Below the pieces are notes generated by a model. The model was not told where the DNA came from. It did no database searches and was given only the letters and a program-made list of their open reading frames with translations. The translations under genes were made by a program, and so were the position numbers. A DNA stretch of 64,000 bases from Flavobacteriales bacterium. GTDB lineage: Bacteria; Bacteroidota; Bacteroidia; Flavobacteriales_E; Vicingaceae. The stretch covers positions 1 to 64,000 of the forward strand of contig JABTUP010000012.1 of the NCBI GenBank assembly GCA_015075325.1, written 5' to 3'. Shown here in pieces: positions 15,743-25,720 of this stretch (positions within the stretch are counted from its first letter, which is position 1; every line of letters begins with the position of its first letter).

Positions 15743-16687
15743 GTGTCCACAATCATTCGTTCCAAACCATACAATGATTACTCTACGTTTATAAAAAATA
15801 AATTTGGCGAACGAGTTCAAAAAATTTCTTTAGATACTGGTTTTACTTGCCCCAATAGAGATGGAACCAAAGGTTTTGGAGGTTGTACCTATTGCAACAA
15901 CAATACGTTTAACCCTTACTATTGTAAACCAAGTAAAAGCATTACTCAACAGTTAAACGAAGGTATTGCTTTTTTCTCAAAAAAATATAAAACACAACAA
16001 TACTTAGCTTATTTTCAGGCATATACCAACACTTATGCTGATATTGAATTGGTAAAGGAATTGTACCTCGAAGCCATCAATCATCCACAAATTATTGGTT
16101 TGGTAATTGGCACTCGCCCCGATTGTATTAACGAAGAGCTTATCCATTTTTTAGCAGAATTGGCTAAAACCAATTATATTGCTTTAGAATTTGGTGTAGA
16201 AAGTACGTTAAACCGAACACTCGATTTTATTAACCGCTGCCACACTTTTGAAGAAACCAAAGCAGCATACGAATTGGCTAAAAACAAAAATTTACATTTA
16301 GGAGCTCATTTAATTATAGGTTTACCAGGAGAAAGTAAAGAAGAAATGCTCAACCACGCTGTAGAACTCTCCAAATTGCCCATCAACACATTAAAAATTC
16401 ATCAATTGCAGGTGGTAAAACACACCATGATGGCTCAACAACTCAAAACAGAGCCGCATTTGTTTAACCTTTTTGAATTGGATGATTATATCGAATTTAT
16501 TTGCGATTTCGTTGCTCTGCTCCGCCCCGACATCATTATTGAACGATTTATTAGCGAATCGCCAGCTCATTTACTTATTGCCCCAAAATGGAATGGCGTT
16601 AAAAACTTTGAAATTGTTTCTAAAGTTGAAAACAGGTTAAAAGAAAAAAATCTTTGGCAAGGGAAACATTACGTTGAATGTATTTGA
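15743..16687 (+). CDS. YhcC-type radical SAM protein (TIGR01212 family)
   Basis: A 314-residue protein. The N-terminal motif SLDTGFTCPNRDGTKGFGGCTYCNN contains the unusual radical SAM cysteine set of the YhcC family (TCPNRDG ... GGCTYC). Downstream are LGAHLIIGLPGE and TLKIHQLQVVK, also typical. The function is unknown in general, although structure relates it to Elp3-like radical SAM proteins. The start is GTG at 15743; the promoter-like box TATATTTG (15728-15735) lies only 7 bp upstream, so the mRNA would have almost no leader if that box is used. It is convergent with ispG. Confidence 0.85.
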   Translation: MSTIIRSKPYNDYSTFIKNKFGERVQKISLDTGFTCPNRDGTKGFGGCTYCNNNTFNPYYCKPSKSITQQLNEGIAFFSKKYKTQQYLAYFQAYTNTYADIELVKELYLEAINHPQIIGLVIGTRPDCINEELIHFLAELAKTNYIALEFGVESTLNRTLDFINRCHTFEETKAAYELAKNKNLHLGAHLIIGLPGESKEEMLNHAVELSKLPINTLKIHQLQVVKHTMMAQQLKTEPHLFNLFELDDYIEFICDFVALLRPDIIIERFISESPAHLLIAPKWNGVKNFEIVSKVENRLKEKNLWQGKHYVECI

Positions 16688-16765
16688 ATACCAAATTAAT
16701 TAGCGTGAACTCAATTTTAAAAACGCAAATTCCAACTTCGGGCTTCTGATTTCCGACTTCAAAGC

Positions 16766-18685
16766 TCAATCTTTTTCAACCCAATCGCCATGAGTTTTAA
16801 TTAAATTGATGAGTTCTTCAACAGCTTCCGATTCGGGAACATTTCGTTTAACTACTTCTTTTTCTTTATAGAGTGTAATTTTTCCAACTCCAGTACCAAC
16901 ATACCCGTAGTCGGCATCAGCCATTTCGCCAGGACCATTAACAATACATCCCATGATTCCAATTTTTACTCCTTTTAAGTGAGCCGTTACTGCTCTAATT
17001 TTTGCCGTGGTTTCTTGCAAATCAAACAATGTTCGTCCGCAACTCGGGCAAGAAATGTATTCTGTTTTTGAAATTCTAGTTCGTGTGGCTTGTAAAATTC
17101 CAAATGCTGTATCGTTTACCATTTTATCGCTTCCGCAATGTTCTGCAGCAATAAAAATACCGTCGCCTAAACCATCAACCAATAAAGCTCCAATATCTGT
17201 CGAGGCATGAAGTTGCAATTGTTCGGGGGTTAAATCTGCGTAAGCTCTTCCAATAATTACTGGAGTTGTGCAATGGTTGTTTATCAGCTCAATAAACAAC
17301 TTGCGTTGTTCCGCCATGCCGTGTTTATTGTAGGTGTCAATCATTAATACAGCAGTAGAATCATTTTTTAATTTTTGAATCAATTCAGCTGTTACATCAG
17401 GTAACGTAACATACACCACGTTTAATTTTTCTGATAAATCTGATGTGTTAACGTATGTTTTCGCATCAATAAACGGGTAGCTGTTAAAATTGTTTCTAAC
17501 GGTTAACCATGTTTTGTAATTGTAAATTAAACCCAAAGTTCCGGGCACTTCAAAATCGATGGTTTTATCACCTAAAAAAACGTAATCGCAAGCCAATTCG
17601 GTAATGTTCCATTTGTCTAACGGTACAGAATATTGATAACCCAAAGCAAAAAATGACGCCGGAGTTATCTTTTCTTTCATGCAAAAATCGGCAACTACTC
17701 TTGGAACATTTGAACCTCCAAAATTTAATACTTCGTGTGTTTTACGTTTGTTGTATTCGAAAGGAGTTAAACAATAATTATTAATGGGTTCAATTGCTTG
17801 ATGTTCGTTTCTGTTTTGGTATCGTGTAACCAACTCCTTTGCAACAGGTATTTCAAATTCGGGGTCTTCGGTTAACGAAACACGAATGGTATCGCCCAAA
17901 CCATCTTCCAACAGCGTTCCAATTCCAACAGCCGATTTTATTCTGCCGTCTTCACCATCGCCAGCTTCAGTTACTCCCAAATGAAGCGGGTAGTTCATCC
18001 CTTCTGCTATCATTTTACTAACCAACAAACGATAAGCTTGAACCACTACCAGCGTATTACTCGCTTTCATAGATAAAACAATATCGTGATAATCAAATTC
18101 TCTACAAATGCGTAAAAATTCCATTGCCGATTCAACCATTCCCATAGGAGAATCGCCATAACGGCTCATTATTCTATCCGACAAAGAGCCGTGGTTGGTT
18201 CCTATACGCATGGCTGTTCCATGCTCCTTGCATATTTTTACCAAAGGAATAAAGCGTTCCTTTAATCGCTGAAGTTCTGCTTGATAGGTTTCGTCGGTAT
18301 ATTCAATATTTTCAAATTTCTTTTTATCGGCATAGTTACCCGGATTAACCCTTACTTTTTCTACGATTTTTGCAGCAACTTCGGCAGCATTGGGCGTAAA
18401 ATGGATGTCGGCAACCAACGGTGTATGATAACCTCTTTTGCGTAATTCGGCTTTAATGTTAGCTAAATTTTCGGCTTCTTTTATGCTTGGTGCAGTAATT
18501 CGAACAATTTCGCAACCTGCTTCAATCATTCTAATACTTTGTTCTACTGTTGCCATGGTATTCATGGTATCGGTAGTAGTCATCGATTGAATACGAATGG
18601 GGTTATTGCCTCCAATACCAATGTTACCTACTTTTACTTCTCTTGTTTTAAAACGCTGATATTGGGTTAAACTGCTACAGTACAT
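16766..18685 (-). CDS. ispG: (E)-4-hydroxy-3-methylbut-2-enyl-diphosphate synthase, long form
   Basis: A 639-residue IspG (GcpE), the sixth enzyme of the MEP isoprenoid pathway, which uses a [4Fe-4S] cluster. The TIM-barrel part starts with KVGNIGIGGNNPIRIQSMT and has VADIHFTP, RVNPGNY, IRIGTNHGSLSDR and GVTEAGDG. The C-terminal Fe-S domain has CPSCGRTLFDL and GCIVNGPGEM. Between them are about 250 extra residues, the insertion domain found in the long form of Bacteroidota, chlamydiae and plants, absent from the E. coli enzyme. The start at 18685 gives the conserved MYCSSLTQYQRF; a longer frame to 18745 has no family-like sequence and overlaps the promoter box. Confidence 0.95.
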   Translation of the reverse strand: MYCSSLTQYQRFKTREVKVGNIGIGGNNPIRIQSMTTTDTMNTMATVEQSIRMIEAGCEIVRITAPSIKEAENLANIKAELRKRGYHTPLVADIHFTPNAAEVAAKIVEKVRVNPGNYADKKKFENIEYTDETYQAELQRLKERFIPLVKICKEHGTAMRIGTNHGSLSDRIMSRYGDSPMGMVESAMEFLRICREFDYHDIVLSMKASNTLVVVQAYRLLVSKMIAEGMNYPLHLGVTEAGDGEDGRIKSAVGIGTLLEDGLGDTIRVSLTEDPEFEIPVAKELVTRYQNRNEHQAIEPINNYCLTPFEYNKRKTHEVLNFGGSNVPRVVADFCMKEKITPASFFALGYQYSVPLDKWNITELACDYVFLGDKTIDFEVPGTLGLIYNYKTWLTVRNNFNSYPFIDAKTYVNTSDLSEKLNVVYVTLPDVTAELIQKLKNDSTAVLMIDTYNKHGMAEQRKLFIELINNHCTTPVIIGRAYADLTPEQLQLHASTDIGALLVDGLGDGIFIAAEHCGSDKMVNDTAFGILQATRTRISKTEYISCPSCGRTLFDLQETTAKIRAVTAHLKGVKIGIMGCIVNGPGEMADADYGYVGTGVGKITLYKEKEVVKRNVPESEAVEELINLIKTHGDWVEKD

Positions 18686-18703
18686 AAAAATAAATTTTGT
18701 ATG

Positions 18704-18711
18704 CAAAGTTA
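18704..18711 (-). promoter_or_regulatory. -7 promoter box for ispG
   Basis: On the minus strand this reads TAACTTTG, fitting TAnnTTTG, 18 bp upstream of the ispG ATG. No convincing TTG partner is seen at the usual distance. Confidence 0.45.
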
Positions 18712-18834
18712 TACCAATTGCAATAAGAATTTTACCGCTACCCACTTTTTTACTACCGTTAATGAAATGATAGTTTCAAATACAAACTTTTGTTTTATAT
18801 TAGCGTAAAGTTTATTGATTTAAAACATCAACCT

Positions 18835-20853
18835 ATGAAAAAATTATTTACCCTTTTATTAATTGCAAACCTTATTACAATTAATAGCAGCATAGCTCAA
18901 ACTGCTCCTGTAGCTGTTAATGATACAGTTTGGAGTGTATTTGACACGCAAATAAGTATAACTAGAACATTTATTGTTTCAAACGACACCACAAAGGGTG
19001 GTGGGCTTTTAAAAGTAGATACCATTTTTTACAATGGCTCTGGTGTAGTTAGTAATGTCTCAAAAAATGCTCTTGGAATAAACAGCTTTAAATACACACC
19101 TCCTGTAGGTTTTTTTGGTTTAGATAGTGTAACCTATTACTTAACCAATTACCCTACTAACTATGGATACGATACAGCTATAATTTATATTAATGTTAAA
19201 AGAAAAGCCTTTGAAAACATTGATTTAAACAACATTAACGCTAGGATAGATAAAGAAGTCTTGTTTATGGATAGAAATAATAGTGTCGCTGCATTTGAAG
19301 TACCAAAAGGCAGTGGTTCAACAACCATTTTTGCAGCAAATCTTTGGTTTGCGGGATTAAATTCCTCCTCTCAACTTAGAGGGTACGTTGAAACTTTTGG
19401 ACTTACAGATGTAAATAACGCTGGTCCAATAGGAGTTGATTCAAATTATAGCTACCAATGGGATAGGGTTTGGAAAGTGAGTACATTGGACATTCAAAGT
19501 CACATTAACGGTAATGGAACTACCGAAGCCATTTTAAACTGGCCTGCTCATGGCGATGTGTCTAAAGGACAAGCCCAAAATTTAGCTCCATTTGTTGATT
19601 ATAATGGCGATAATTATTACAACCCATTAGATGGCGATTACCCACTAATAAAAGGGCAACAAGCCATTTATTTTATTCGAAATTCGGATAGAACTTTGTT
19701 AAGTGGATTTGAAAAAAGCGAGTTAGAATTTCATGGAATGGTGTATGCCTACGATTGTCCCGAAGATTCGGCAATAAACCATACTGTTTTTGTGGATTAT
19801 ACCATTTACAACCGCTCTACTTCTACCCTAACCGATTGCTATTTTGGACAATGGGTCGATTTAGATGTAGGAAATGCTGTTGATGATTATATCGGTTGTG
19901 ATGTGTCTCGTGGTACTTTTTATGGTTATAATGGCGATAATTTTGATGGAGATGCAAATGGAGCAAATGGCTATGGTGCATCTCCACCTTTTCAAGGAGT
20001 AACTTTTTTAAAAGGTGCAAAACTAGATGACGACGGTAACGATAACCCTTTAACAACTGATGTGCCTACTGCATTGGCTCAAAACGGAATGCCTTACGCA
20101 GGTTTAGGAACTGGCTTTGGTGATGGAACAATTGATAATGAATATGTCGGATTAAGTCATTTTATGACCTATAATATAGGAAGCCCATTGAACGGAAACG
20201 GTGACCCTAGTTTTCTACAAGATTACTATTACTACCTGAAAGGAAAATGGTTAGATGGAAGTCCAGTCTTATATAATGGACTCGCATCAAATTATATGTT
20301 CACAGGAAATTCCGACCCACTACATTGGAGTACTGCTGGTATTGACCCTATGATGGAGTGGTCAGAAGTTGCTACAAGTAACACTCCTGGTGATAGAAGA
20401 GGAGTGGGTTCAACAGGTCCATTTACCTTTTATCCAGGGGAGGTGTTAGAAATGGAATTAGCTTTTGTTTTTGGTAGAGATTACAACGGCACTGATAATG
20501 TTTCGAGTTTTTCGGTAATGCAAGAACGGGTGGATTCTATTCGTAGCTACCATGCCAATGGTTTTGCAACAACACCTTGTGGGGGAGCTATTTTAGGAAC
20601 TAAACCAAACTTAACACAACAATCCGTGCTAACCATTTATCCAAATCCATTTAACAGCCAATTTATTTTAACTTACCAACCTACAAGCTCAGCAGTTGTT
20701 GAAGTATTTAATTTATTGGGCAATAAAGTGGTAAATCAAAACTTTACACAAAAAAATACAGTTTTAGATTTAGCCAACCAACCCAACGGAATTTATTTGG
20801 TAAAAGTTACTGATGGCAGCAAGGTGTTGATTAAAAAAGTGGTTAAACAGTAA
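18835..20853 (+). CDS. Secreted protein with T9SS C-terminal sorting domain
   Basis: A 672-residue protein with a signal peptide (KKLFTLLLIANLITINSSIAQ). An Ig/cadherin-like segment follows (~residues 22-115, PVAVNDTVWSVFDTQIS ... DSVTYYLTN), then a large middle region with calcium-binding-like DYNGDNYYNPLDGDYP. The type A T9SS sorting domain at the C-terminus reads LTIYPNPFNSQF ... VFNLLGNKVV ... NGIYLVKVTDGSK ... KKVVKQ. The protein is thus exported by Sec and moved to the cell surface by the type IX system found only in Bacteroidota. No enzymatic domain is recognised. The ATG at 18835 gives the signal peptide directly. Confidence 0.88.
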   Translation: MKKLFTLLLIANLITINSSIAQTAPVAVNDTVWSVFDTQISITRTFIVSNDTTKGGGLLKVDTIFYNGSGVVSNVSKNALGINSFKYTPPVGFFGLDSVTYYLTNYPTNYGYDTAIIYINVKRKAFENIDLNNINARIDKEVLFMDRNNSVAAFEVPKGSGSTTIFAANLWFAGLNSSSQLRGYVETFGLTDVNNAGPIGVDSNYSYQWDRVWKVSTLDIQSHINGNGTTEAILNWPAHGDVSKGQAQNLAPFVDYNGDNYYNPLDGDYPLIKGQQAIYFIRNSDRTLLSGFEKSELEFHGMVYAYDCPEDSAINHTVFVDYTIYNRSTSTLTDCYFGQWVDLDVGNAVDDYIGCDVSRGTFYGYNGDNFDGDANGANGYGASPPFQGVTFLKGAKLDDDGNDNPLTTDVPTALAQNGMPYAGLGTGFGDGTIDNEYVGLSHFMTYNIGSPLNGNGDPSFLQDYYYYLKGKWLDGSPVLYNGLASNYMFTGNSDPLHWSTAGIDPMMEWSEVATSNTPGDRRGVGSTGPFTFYPGEVLEMELAFVFGRDYNGTDNVSSFSVMQERVDSIRSYHANGFATTPCGGAILGTKPNLTQQSVLTIYPNPFNSQFILTYQPTSSAVVEVFNLLGNKVVNQNFTQKNTVLDLANQPNGIYLVKVTDGSKVLIKKVVKQ

Positions 20854-20864
20854 TTCTTTTTGGT

Positions 20865-20929
20865 CGTCATTCCTTGCATAACAAGGAATCTCAAACTAAA
20901 AGAGATGGCGGGTCGAGCCCGCCATGACG
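20865..20929. repeat. Palindromic repeat between convergent genes
   Basis: The outer ends CGTCAT and ATGACG pair. Inside are two hairpins: ATTCCTTGCATAACAAGGAAT and TGGCGGGTCGAGCCCGCCA. It lies between the stops of the T9SS protein and metH, and may work as a bidirectional terminator or mRNA end. Its sequence differs from the CCTCCCC family. Confidence 0.7.
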
Positions 20930-20936
20930 TTTTTAT

Positions 20937-23900
20937 CTAATTCATCGTAGAGCTCAACCATCGTTCAGCTTTTTCAACACTCATGTTGTTGGCTATAGCA
21001 TAAGCTTCCACTTGGTCGGCATTAATTTTACCTACACCAAAATATTTAGCTTGTGGATGCCCAAAATACATTCCGCTAACTGCTGCGGTTGGGTACATGG
21101 CAAGACTTTCGGTTAACTCAATGCCAGTATTTTTTTCAGCATCTAACAACTTAAATAAATCTAATTTTAGCGTATGATTTGGGCAAGCAGGATAGCCTGG
21201 GGCAGGTCTAATTCCTCGATATTTCTCATCAATTAAATCTTCGTTGCTTAAATTTTCTGTATTGGCATAACCCCAAATTTCTTTACGTACTTTTTGGTGC
21301 ATGTATTCAGCAAAGGCTTCCGCTAAACGGTCTGCTAAGGCTTTTAACATAATGGAATTGTAGTCGTCGTGGTCGGCTTCAAATCGGTTGATGTGTTCTT
21401 CTATTCCAATACCTGTGGTTACTGCAAATCCACCAATGTAATCTTTAATTTCAGTTTCTTTTGGGGCAATAAAATCGGCTAAAGAGATATTTGGGATGCC
21501 AGTTCCTTTTTTTGCCTGTTGGCGTAATTGATGAAGCGTTCCAATGGTTTTGCCGTTTTCATACACTTCAATGGTGTCATCATTAACGGTGTTTGCTTCC
21601 CAAATACCAATAACCGCATTGGCTTTAATCCATTTTTCGTCAACTATCTTATTTAACATCTGTTGAGCATCAGCAAACAGTTTCTTGGCAGCCTCACCAA
21701 CTACTTCATCGGTTAAAATTTGTGGGTAACGCCCTGCTAGTTCCCAAGTTCTAAAAAACGGACTCCAATCAATAAAATCGACTAATGTTTTGATGGGAAA
21801 ATCGTTAAACACCTGAACGCCCAGTTGGTTTGGTTTAAACGGTTTTTCGTTATTAAAATCGATTTTTAATTTGTTTTCTCGTGCTTCAGCAATAGTCAAG
21901 AATTCTTTAGTTGCATTTCTTTTTGCATGGATATCTCGTAAGTTTTGGTATTCTGCTTTTATTTTGCTTACAAATTCTGAATTATTTTTTGCTAATAATT
22001 CTCCAACAACAGGAACACTTCTTGAAGCATCTAAAACATATACAGTTGGAGCTTTGGTATAATTAGGTTCAATTTTTACTGCGGTATGAATTTTTGACGT
22101 TGTGGCACCACCAATTAATAATGGAATAGATAATCCTTGTCGTTCCATTTCTTTTGCGAAAAAAGCCATCTCATCTAATGAGGGAGTAATTAACCCGCTT
22201 AAACCAATCATGTCAACCTTTTCTTTTATGGCAGTTTCAATAATTTTTTCGGCGGGAACCATTACGCCTAAATCAATTACTTCATAATTGTTACAAGCCA
22301 ATACAACACCAACAATGTTTTTACCAATATCGTGTACATCACCTTTTACGGTAGCCAAGAGTACTTTAGCCCCACCCGACCTCCCCGAAGGGGAGGAGTG
22401 TTGACTGGATGTTTGTTCAGCCATTTCGTAGCTGTTATAAGCCCCTCCTTCGGAGGGGTTGGGGAGGCGTTTCTTTTCTTCTTCAATGTAGGGTAAAAGA
22501 TAAGCAACGGCTTTTTTCATTACCCTAGCACTTTTTACTACTTGGGGTAAAAACATTTTTCCTGCTCCAAATAAATCGCCAACTACATTCATTCCGTCCA
22601 TTAAAGGACCTTCAATTACTTCAATTGGTTTGTCAAATAATTTTCGACATTCTTCGGTGTCTTCATCAATAAATTCAACAATACCTTTTACTAAAGCATG
22701 AGAAAGTCTTTCTTTAACAGGAGCATTTCGCCATTCTAAAGCTACAGCATCATCTTTTTTATTTCCTTTTACAGTTTCAGCAAAATCAACCAAACGTTCT
22801 GTTGCATCGGGTCTTCGGTTAAGTAAAACATCTTCAACTCGTTCTAATAGTTCTTTTGGAATTTCTTCGTAAACCTCTAACATTCCTGGGTTAACAATTC
22901 CCATGTCCATACCTGCTTTTATGGCATGATATAAAAATGCAGAATGAATGGCTTCTCTAACCACATCGTTTCCTCTAAAAGAAAAGGAAACATTACTTAC
23001 TCCACCACTAACCAATGCTCCGGGCAAATTCTCTTTAATCCATTTGGTTGCATTAATAAAATCAACCGCGTAGTTGTTGTGTTCTTCTAAACCTGTTGCA
23101 ACAGTTAAAATATTGGGATCGAAAATAATATCGTGTGCCGGAAAACCAATCTTTTTAGTGAGTAATTTATAGGCACGTTCGCAAATAGCAATTCTTCGTT
23201 CGTAAGTATCTGCCTGACCTTGTTCGTCGAAAGCCATCACAATTACAGCAGCACCATATCGTCGAACCAATTTTGCTCGTTCCAAAAAGGCTTGTTCTCC
23301 TTCTTTTAACGAAATGGAGTTTACAATAGATTTTCCTTGCGTACATTTTAATCCAGCTTCAATCACCGACCATTTTGAAGAATCAATCATAATAGGAAGT
23401 TTGGCGATATCAGGTTCAGAAGCAATTAAGTTTAAAAATTTGGTCATTACCACTTCCGAATCCAACATACCTTCGTCCATGTTCACATCAATAATTTGAG
23501 CACCTCCCTCAACCTGATTTAACGCAACAGCAATAGCCTCTTCGTATTTCTCTTCTTTTATTAAACGTTTAAATAGTAACGAACCCGTAACATTGGTACG
23601 TTCACCAACATTTACAAAGTTACTTTCTGGACGAACCCACAAAGGCTCTAATCCACTATAATTAGGTAAAGTAAACGCTGATTTTCTTTCTCGAGGTTGA
23701 TATTTATTCGCAACTTCAGCAATGGCTTTAATGTGTTCGGGAGTGGTACCGCAGCAGCCACCAATAATATTAATTAAACCATCTTTTATAAATTCTTCCA
23801 CCTGACGAGCCGTTTCTTTTGCTGCTTCATCGTATTCGCCAAATTCGTTAGGTAATCCAGCATTGGGATAAGCACTAACAAAAAAGTTTGTTTTTTCGGC

Positions 23901-24671
23901 AACAGTTTGAATGTGCGGTCGCAACTGTTTTGCTCCTAAAGCACAGTTAAAACCCACACTTAACAAAGGCATGTGAGAAATTGAAATTAAAAAAGCTTCT
24001 ACCGTTTGCCCTGATAATGTTCTGCCACTAGCGTCGGTAATGGTTCCTGAAACCATAATAGGCAGTCGTTTACCGCTTTCTTCAAAATAAGTATCGATAG
24101 CGAAAAGTGCTGCTTTAGCGTTTAAGGTGTCAAAAATAGTTTCTACCAATAAAATATCAACTCCTCCTTCTACTAAGGCTTGTGCTTGTTCTTTGTATGC
24201 TATAACTAATTGGTCGAAGGTTACTGCTCTGTAACTTGGGTCGTTTACATCGGGCGACATAGAAGCTGTCCGGTTAGTTGGACCCATTGCTCCAGCAACA
24301 AATCGAGGTTTTGATGGATTTTTTTTGGTGTATTCGTCAGCAACTTCTCTAGCAATCTTTGCTGATTGAAAGTTGATATCGTAAACGGCTTTTTCTAATT
24401 TGTAATCGGCTTGAGCAATGCTTGTTCCGCTAAAGGTATTGGTTTCAATAATATCAGAACCTGCATCAAAATATTCAGCATGAATGGCTTTAATAATATC
24501 TGGTCGGGTAATAGAAAGTAAATCGTTATTGCCTTTTAGTAAAACGGTGCTATCAGTAAAAACAGTTCCTCTAAAGTCTTCTTCCGATAGTTTATAACGC
24601 TGAATCATGGTACCCATTGCACCATCTAAAACTAAAATTCGTTTACTTAATTCGTCTGTTATTTTGCACAT
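20937..24671 (-). CDS. metH: Cobalamin-dependent methionine synthase
   Basis: A 1244-residue, full-length MetH, which moves a methyl group from methyl-tetrahydrofolate to homocysteine. The homocysteine domain (~1-325) has zinc ligands in GFNCALGA and [10 protein letters not shown]. The folate domain begins at [13 protein letters not shown] (~355). A helical cap (~645-730) is followed by the B12 domain with [15 protein letters not shown] (~775-790). The reactivation domain is at the C-terminus ([19 protein letters not shown]). Between the cap and B12 domains, residues ~731-768 ([13 protein letters not shown] ... SPSGRSGGA) are encoded by a composite REP element inserted in frame. It is preceded by a SAM riboswitch and terminator. 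Confidence 0.96.
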   Translation of the reverse strand: MCKITDELSKRILVLDGAMGTMIQRYKLSEEDFRGTVFTDSTVLLKGNNDLLSITRPDIIKAIHAEYFDAGSDIIETNTFSGTSIAQADYKLEKAVYDINFQSAKIAREVADEYTKKNPSKPRFVAGAMGPTNRTASMSPDVNDPSYRAVTFDQLVIAYKEQAQALVEGGVDILLVETIFDTLNAKAALFAIDTYFEESGKRLPIMVSGTITDASGRTLSGQTVEAFLISISHMPLLSVGFNCALGAKQLRPHIQTVAEKTNFFVSAYPNAGLPNEFGEYDEAAKETARQVEEFIKDGLINIIGGCCGTTPEHIKAIAEVANKYQPRERKSAFTLPNYSGLEPLWVRPESNFVNVGERTNVTGSLLFKRLIKEEKYEEAIAVALNQVEGGAQIIDVNMDEGMLDSEVVMTKFLNLIASEPDIAKLPIMIDSSKWSVIEAGLKCTQGKSIVNSISLKEGEQAFLERAKLVRRYGAAVIVMAFDEQGQADTYERRIAICERAYKLLTKKIGFPAHDIIFDPNILTVATGLEEHNNYAVDFINATKWIKENLPGALVSGGVSNVSFSFRGNDVVREAIHSAFLYHAIKAGMDMGIVNPGMLEVYEEIPKELLERVEDVLLNRRPDATERLVDFAETVKGNKKDDAVALEWRNAPVKERLSHALVKGIVEFIDEDTEECRKLFDKPIEVIEGPLMDGMNVVGDLFGAGKMFLPQVVKSARVMKKAVAYLLPYIEEEKKRLPNPSEGGAYNSYEMAEQTSSQHSSPSGRSGGAKVLLATVKGDVHDIGKNIVGVVLACNNYEVIDLGVMVPAEKIIETAIKEKVDMIGLSGLITPSLDEMAFFAKEMERQGLSIPLLIGGATTSKIHTAVKIEPNYTKAPTVYVLDASRSVPVVGELLAKNNSEFVSKIKAEYQNLRDIHAKRNATKEFLTIAEARENKLKIDFNNEKPFKPNQLGVQVFNDFPIKTLVDFIDWSPFFRTWELAGRYPQILTDEVVGEAAKKLFADAQQMLNKIVDEKWIKANAVIGIWEANTVNDDTIEVYENGKTIGTLHQLRQQAKKGTGIPNISLADFIAPKETEIKDYIGGFAVTTGIGIEEHINRFEADHDDYNSIMLKALADRLAEAFAEYMHQKVRKEIWGYANTENLSNEDLIDEKYRGIRPAPGYPACPNHTLKLDLFKLLDAEKNTGIELTESLAMYPTAAVSGMYFGHPQAKYFGVGKINADQVEAYAIANNMSVEKAERWLSSTMN
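22366..22471. repeat. Composite REP-like element inside metH, translated in frame
   Basis: Two palindromic units, CCTCCCCGAAGGGGAGG (22380-22396) and CCCCTCCTTCGGAGGGG (22442-22458), have inverted outer flanks (GCCCCACCCGACC and GGTTGGGGAGGC) and about 45 bp between them. The right unit is nearly identical, on the opposite strand, to the unit at 128-160. It is read through as part of MetH without frameshift or stop. Confidence 0.85.
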
Positions 24672-24681
24672 AATTAAAATA

Positions 24682-24718
24682 AAAAACCCCTTTTGTTTTT
24701 AATAAGCAGAAGGGGTTT
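24682..24718 (-). terminator. Rho-independent terminator in the metH leader
   Basis: On the minus strand AAACCCCTT ... AAGGGGTTT forms a stem (24710-24718 with 24684-24692), followed by TTTATTTT. It ends about 11 bp before the metH ATG and lies directly downstream of the SAM riboswitch, so it is the likely expression platform. Confidence 0.85.
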
Positions 24719-24730
24719 ACATCTATTTTT

Positions 24731-24840
24731 CTACTTATCGTTCCACGCTATTGGCGTGGTAGGATTTAGCACCTTCCCAATTAATTGAGGGTTGCCAAGG
24801 TTTCATAGGGCCTAATCCCTCCACCTTTCTTGATAATGTG
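24731..24840 (-). promoter_or_regulatory. SAM-I (S-box) riboswitch upstream of metH
   Basis: Read on the minus strand, the sequence carries the S-box core in order: TTATCAAGAAAGGTGGAGGG (P1 and P2 start), GGCCCTATGAAACC, GGCAACC, GGTGCTAAATCC, a P4 hairpin CCACGCCAATAGCGTGG, and the closing GATAAG of P1. This is the RF00162-type aptamer, which binds S-adenosylmethionine and normally switches methionine genes off when SAM is high. The gene below is metH and a terminator stands between them, so transcription attenuation is expected. The P4 arm is almost identical to the CCACGC-N4/5-GCGTGG hairpins of the REP elements in this window. Confidence 0.93.
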
Positions 24841-24879
24841 CCAATCGACACAACTAATTTTTTTTTAAGAACGCGAGTG

Positions 24880-24910
24880 CAAAAATATCTACACTTTTAT
24901 TGATTTCCAA
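24880..24910 (-). promoter_or_regulatory. Promoter of the metH riboswitch leader
   Basis: On the minus strand, TTG (24910-24908), a 20-bp spacer, then TATTTTTG (24887-24880), fitting TTG-N(17-23)-TAnnTTTG. It places the transcript start about 30 nt before the aptamer. Confidence 0.65.
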
Positions 24911-24972
24911 ATTTTGTATGGAATTTTATGTTGGACAGCATTATTCGTGAAATAATATTTGGGAAGATTAGT

Positions 24973-25704
24973 TTAAATCTTTCGTTTCAATTCAAAGTGT
25001 TTACCTAAATAAACGCGTCGAACTTGTTCGTCGTTGGCAAGGTCTTCGGCGGTACCTGCTTTTAAAATACTGCCTTCAAATAATAAATAAGCACGGTCGG
25101 TAATGCTTAGTGTTTCTTGTACATTGTGGTCGGTAATTAAAATACCAATGTTTTTATCTTTTAATTTAGCAACTATACTTTGGATGTCTTCTACAGCAAT
25201 TGGGTCAACTCCTGCAAAGGGTTCGTCTAATAAAATAAAACTAGGGTTTGATGCTAATGCACGGGCAATTTCGGTTCTTCTTTTTTCTCCTCCCGATAAA
25301 TTATGTCCTAAATTTTTTCGAACATGGTTAAGGCTAAATTCGTCAAGTAATTCCTCTAATCGAGCTGCTTGTTGTTCTTTACTCAAAGGCATCATTTCTA
25401 AAATTGCAGCAATGTTATCTTCTACACTTAGTTTTCTGAAAACAGAAACTTCTTGTGGCAAATAGCCAATCCCCATTTGAGCTCTTTTGTACATGGGAGC
25501 GTCGGTAATTTCTTTCTCATCTAAAAAAACCTTGCCTTCGTTGGGTTTAATTAAGCCAACAATCATATAAAAACTGGTTGTTTTTCCAGCTCCATTCGGA
25601 CCAAGTAAACCAACAATTTCGCCTTGTTTTACATCGAAAGATACGCCTTTAACGACTTCTCGTTTTCCGTATCGTTTTCTGATATTTTCTGCTCTTAAAA
25701 TCAC
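24973..25704 (-). CDS. lptB: LPS export ABC transporter ATP-binding protein
   Basis: A 243-residue ATPase of the LptB type. Walker A is GPNGAGKTT, the signature [15 protein letters not shown], Walker [14 protein letters not shown], and the switch His lies in [10 protein letters not shown]. The Q-loop segment [18 protein letters not shown] is very characteristic of LptB. It powers the Lpt bridge that moves lipopolysaccharide from the inner to the outer membrane. It starts 16 bp after the tatC stop, so the two are probably co-transcribed. Confidence 0.94.
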   Translation of the reverse strand: MILRAENIRKRYGKREVVKGVSFDVKQGEIVGLLGPNGAGKTTSFYMIVGLIKPNEGKVFLDEKEITDAPMYKRAQMGIGYLPQEVSVFRKLSVEDNIAAILEMMPLSKEQQAARLEELLDEFSLNHVRKNLGHNLSGGEKRRTEIARALASNPSFILLDEPFAGVDPIAVEDIQSIVAKLKDKNIGILITDHNVQETLSITDRAYLLFEGSILKAGTAEDLANDEQVRRVYLGKHFELKRKI

Positions 25705-25720
25705 ACCTTAAATTTAACGC

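Noticed and set aside
18686..18745. 60-bp N-terminal extension of ispG
   Set aside because: It overlaps the promoter box and carries no family-like sequence.
22366..22471. Frameshift or pseudogene in metH because of the inserted repeat
   Set aside because: The frame stays open and all domains before and after the insertion are intact.
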